A stretch of DNA of 15,062 nt, from positions 1-15,062 of the forward strand of contig DAIRGS010000172.1 of assembly GCA_036794395.1 (NCBI GenBank). Reading direction: 5' to 3'. The notes beneath the pieces were generated by a model, which worked only from the letters and a program-made list of their open reading frames with translations, was not told the origin of the DNA and made no database searches. Made by a program: the position numbers and the translations under genes. The stretch comes from DASXMX01 sp036794395 (GTDB lineage: Bacteria > Planctomycetota > Phycisphaerae > Tepidisphaerales > Tepidisphaeraceae). Positions 13,618 through 15,062 of the stretch are shown in pieces. The first letter of the stretch is position 1, and every line of letters starts with the position of its first letter.

Positions 13618-14892
13618 GTGTCACGCCCAAGCAATCCAACCATTCGCCCGCTTAATCGCACCGGCACCATTTATGTTGTCGCGCTGAGCTTTGGCCTGTT
13701 GCTCACCGTGATCGGCCTGGGCGCGATCACCGCCGCCCGCTCATACACGCGCGCCCAAGATCTCCTCAACGATGCACAGGAAGCGCGGAACTACGCGCTT
13801 TCCGCCACGGAAGTGGCCAGACGCCTCATTGCCGCCGATGCCAACTGGCGCACCGACTATACCAATGGCGCCTGGCTCTCCAATCAGCCGATCGGATCGG
13901 GATCTTTCACCGTTGGGGTGACCAATCCAAATGGCGCGTTGAATAACGCCGACACCGATCCGGTTGTAATCACCGGCACGGGCGCCAAAGGCACGGCTAG
14001 CCAGATGGTCGCCGTCACCCTCGTCCCCAATCCCACTCCGCTAACCTGCCTGGGCGTCGGGCTATATAGTGGAGGAGGCGGCGCATTCGGCTCGGCTGTC
14101 GTTCAGGGCGTTTCAACCATCGGCTCGGGCGGCACACTCAGCTTGACAAGCACCAGCTTCAACGGAAACCCGTTTGAGGCGCCCGCCATTGTCCCGGTCA
14201 ATTGCACTGGAATGGGTACCCAGTCGATCCTCGCCACGTCGCGAACCCTCCCCAACGCCAATGCGCTGAATTACTACACCACCCACGGCACCCCGATTAC
14301 GTACGCAAGCCTTGGCGGCGGCGGCAAGCTTGAGAAATGCCTGCTAAGCCCCTCCAGCAATCCATATGGTGCCCAAACCAATTCTCAGGGGATCTATGTG
14401 ATCGATTGCGGCGGCCAGAATCTTATCGTTCAAAACATCCGCGTCGTCGGGACGCTTGTGCTGCTGAACACGGGTGGCAGTTCGATTGTTCAGGGCTCGG
14501 TTAACATGGCGCCAGCCATCGCTAACTATCCCGCTCTGCTGGTCAGTGGGCCGATCCAGCTCAATTGCACCAATGCCGTGCTTGCTGAATCAACCGCCGG
14601 AAACCTGAATCCTTCCGGTACGCCGTATGGCGGAACGAGTAACTCCACCTCAACCGATTCGTACCCTTCAACAATTCAAGGGCTTGTCTACGCAACCGGG
14701 AACGTCAGCATATCAAGTAGTGCCTATGTCACCATTCGCGGCAACCTGATTGTGGGGGGAGCATTGGCCGTTCACGGAACACTGAACCTCACCTACGATT
14801 CCACCTGCTATCGAAACCCGCCCCCTGGCTTCTTTTATCTTCCACCGCCCATGGTCGTTTCGTCGGGAACATGGGCGCGTGTAGTGAACTAA
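13618..14892 (+). CDS. GspK/PilX-like membrane-anchored protein with beta-helix-like C-terminal region
   Basis: A 424-residue protein starting at a GTG that is backed by GGAGG with eight-base spacing. A single N-terminal helix (about 17-40, IYVVALSFGLLLTVIGLGAI) is followed by a helical stretch (DLLNDAQEARNYALSATEVARRLI) as in PilX/GspK, but no prepilin FTLIE motif is present, as is usual for those families. Residues 90-135 are beta-rich. From about 145 onward the protein is Gly/Ser/Thr/Asn-rich with short hydrophobic strands, for instance NLIVQNIRVVGTLVLLN and GLVYATGNVSISSSAYVTIR, suggesting a right-handed beta-helix or adhesin-like fold. Four to five cysteines are scattered through it. As the last gene of the cluster it may be a tip or surface component. 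The C-terminal fold is inferred from periodicity only. Confidence 0.75.
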   Translation: MSRPSNPTIRPLNRTGTIYVVALSFGLLLTVIGLGAITAARSYTRAQDLLNDAQEARNYALSATEVARRLIAADANWRTDYTNGAWLSNQPIGSGSFTVGVTNPNGALNNADTDPVVITGTGAKGTASQMVAVTLVPNPTPLTCLGVGLYSGGGGAFGSAVVQGVSTIGSGGTLSLTSTSFNGNPFEAPAIVPVNCTGMGTQSILATSRTLPNANALNYYTTHGTPITYASLGGGGKLEKCLLSPSSNPYGAQTNSQGIYVIDCGGQNLIVQNIRVVGTLVLLNTGGSSIVQGSVNMAPAIANYPALLVSGPIQLNCTNAVLAESTAGNLNPSGTPYGGTSNSTSTDSYPSTIQGLVYATGNVSISSSAYVTIRGNLIVGGALAVHGTLNLTYDSTCYRNPPPGFFYLPPPMVVSSGTWARVVN

Positions 14893-14899
14893 ATGACCG

Positions 14900-14925
14900 T
14901 GCGCGATTCCGCGCAATTGTTCTTA
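14900..14925 (+). terminator. Candidate intrinsic terminator of the secretion/pilus operon
   Basis: The stem TGCGCG / CGCGCA (14900-14905 with 14910-14915, loop ATTC) starts eight bases after the last stop codon and is followed by a T-rich run (AATTGTTCTT). The stem is short (six pairs) but GC-rich. The REP-like hairpin at 14931 lies directly downstream. Confidence 0.4.
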
Positions 14926-14930
14926 AGTGG

Positions 14931-14950
14931 CACGGGCCTTCCAGGCCGTG
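14931..14950. repeat. Dispersed palindromic hairpin (REP-like), right copy
   Basis: CACGGGCCT-TCC-AGGCCGTG forms an eight-pair stem with one bulged G. Read along the operon direction it shares GGCAyGGGC-TTCCAG with the hairpin at 133-151 read along its own upstream gene. It sits 38 bases past the last stop codon. Confidence 0.6.
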
Positions 14951-14971
14951 GTGGGGGACGCTTCGGGTCGG

Positions 14972-15062
14972 GCGCCGGGTGAGATGTGGGAAAACCAACT
15001 CGCCGGCGTTGGCATTTTCTGGGGGCAGATTCAGAAGGTTGTCCAACTGTCGAAACTTGGTT
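14972..15062. repeat. MITE-like inverted-repeat element, right copy (cut by the window end)
   Basis: This is a direct-orientation copy of the element at the left end. It starts with GGCGCCGGGTGAGATGTGGG, contains the left inverted repeat TGGGAAAACCA at 14987-14997, and reaches the start of the right inverted repeat (TTGGTT) at the last base of the window. The centre differs from the left copy and has a few extra bases. Confidence 0.65.

Noticed and set aside
1..15062. CRISPR arrays, tRNA or rRNA genes, integrase or transposase genes
   Set aside because: None was seen on reading both strands: there are no regularly spaced repeats, no cloverleaf with a CCA end and no recombinase motifs.

Overview
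The window is about 15 kb of moderately GC-rich chromosomal DNA. The style of the pseudopilins (leaders ending R-A-F-T-L-I/V-E), the dispersed GGCAyGGGC-TTCCA hairpins and the hybrid secretion/pilus gene set suggest a planctomycete-like bacterium, perhaps of the Phycisphaerae. That assignment is an inference from sequence style; no rRNA or other taxonomic marker is present.

Layout. Positions 1-200 hold no gene but contain a short inverted-repeat (MITE-like) element and a palindromic hairpin. On the minus strand follow a single-domain response regulator (201-644) and, upstream of it, queA (691-1728) for queuosine tRNA modification. Everything to the right is on the plus strand: a proline-rich hypothetical ORF with an internal protein repeat (1898-2380), a small helical hypothetical protein (2430-2654), and then a tightly packed cluster of thirteen genes running to 14892.

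The cluster opens with a membrane sensor histidine kinase and a STAS-domain anti-sigma-antagonist-like protein. It continues with an assembly ATPase (GspE/PilB/MshE type with an N-terminal MshEN-like domain), a platform protein (GspF/PilC), PilM-, PilN- and PilO-like proteins, a GspC/PilP-like protein, a major pseudopilin (GspG-like), three minor pseudopilins (GspH-, GspJ- and GspI-like) and a GspK/PilX-like protein. This is the inner-membrane half plus the pseudopilus of a type II secretion/type IV pilus-family machine. The secretin and the prepilin peptidase are not in the window. Many genes overlap by 1-4 bases, which argues for translational coupling. The exception is the block around the major pseudopilin, which has longer gaps, a tandem Shine-Dalgarno in front and a perfect 12-bp hairpin behind, as expected for a subunit made in excess.

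The most unusual points are: the kinase and STAS genes fused into the operon head; one intact and one degenerate c-di-GMP-type motif in the ATPase; a GspJ-like pseudopilin carrying an inserted predicted beta-sandwich domain of about 165 residues; alanine instead of glycine before the cleavage site in all three minor pseudopilins; and a second copy of the left-end inverted-repeat element at the right edge, so the locus is bracketed by the same repeat.
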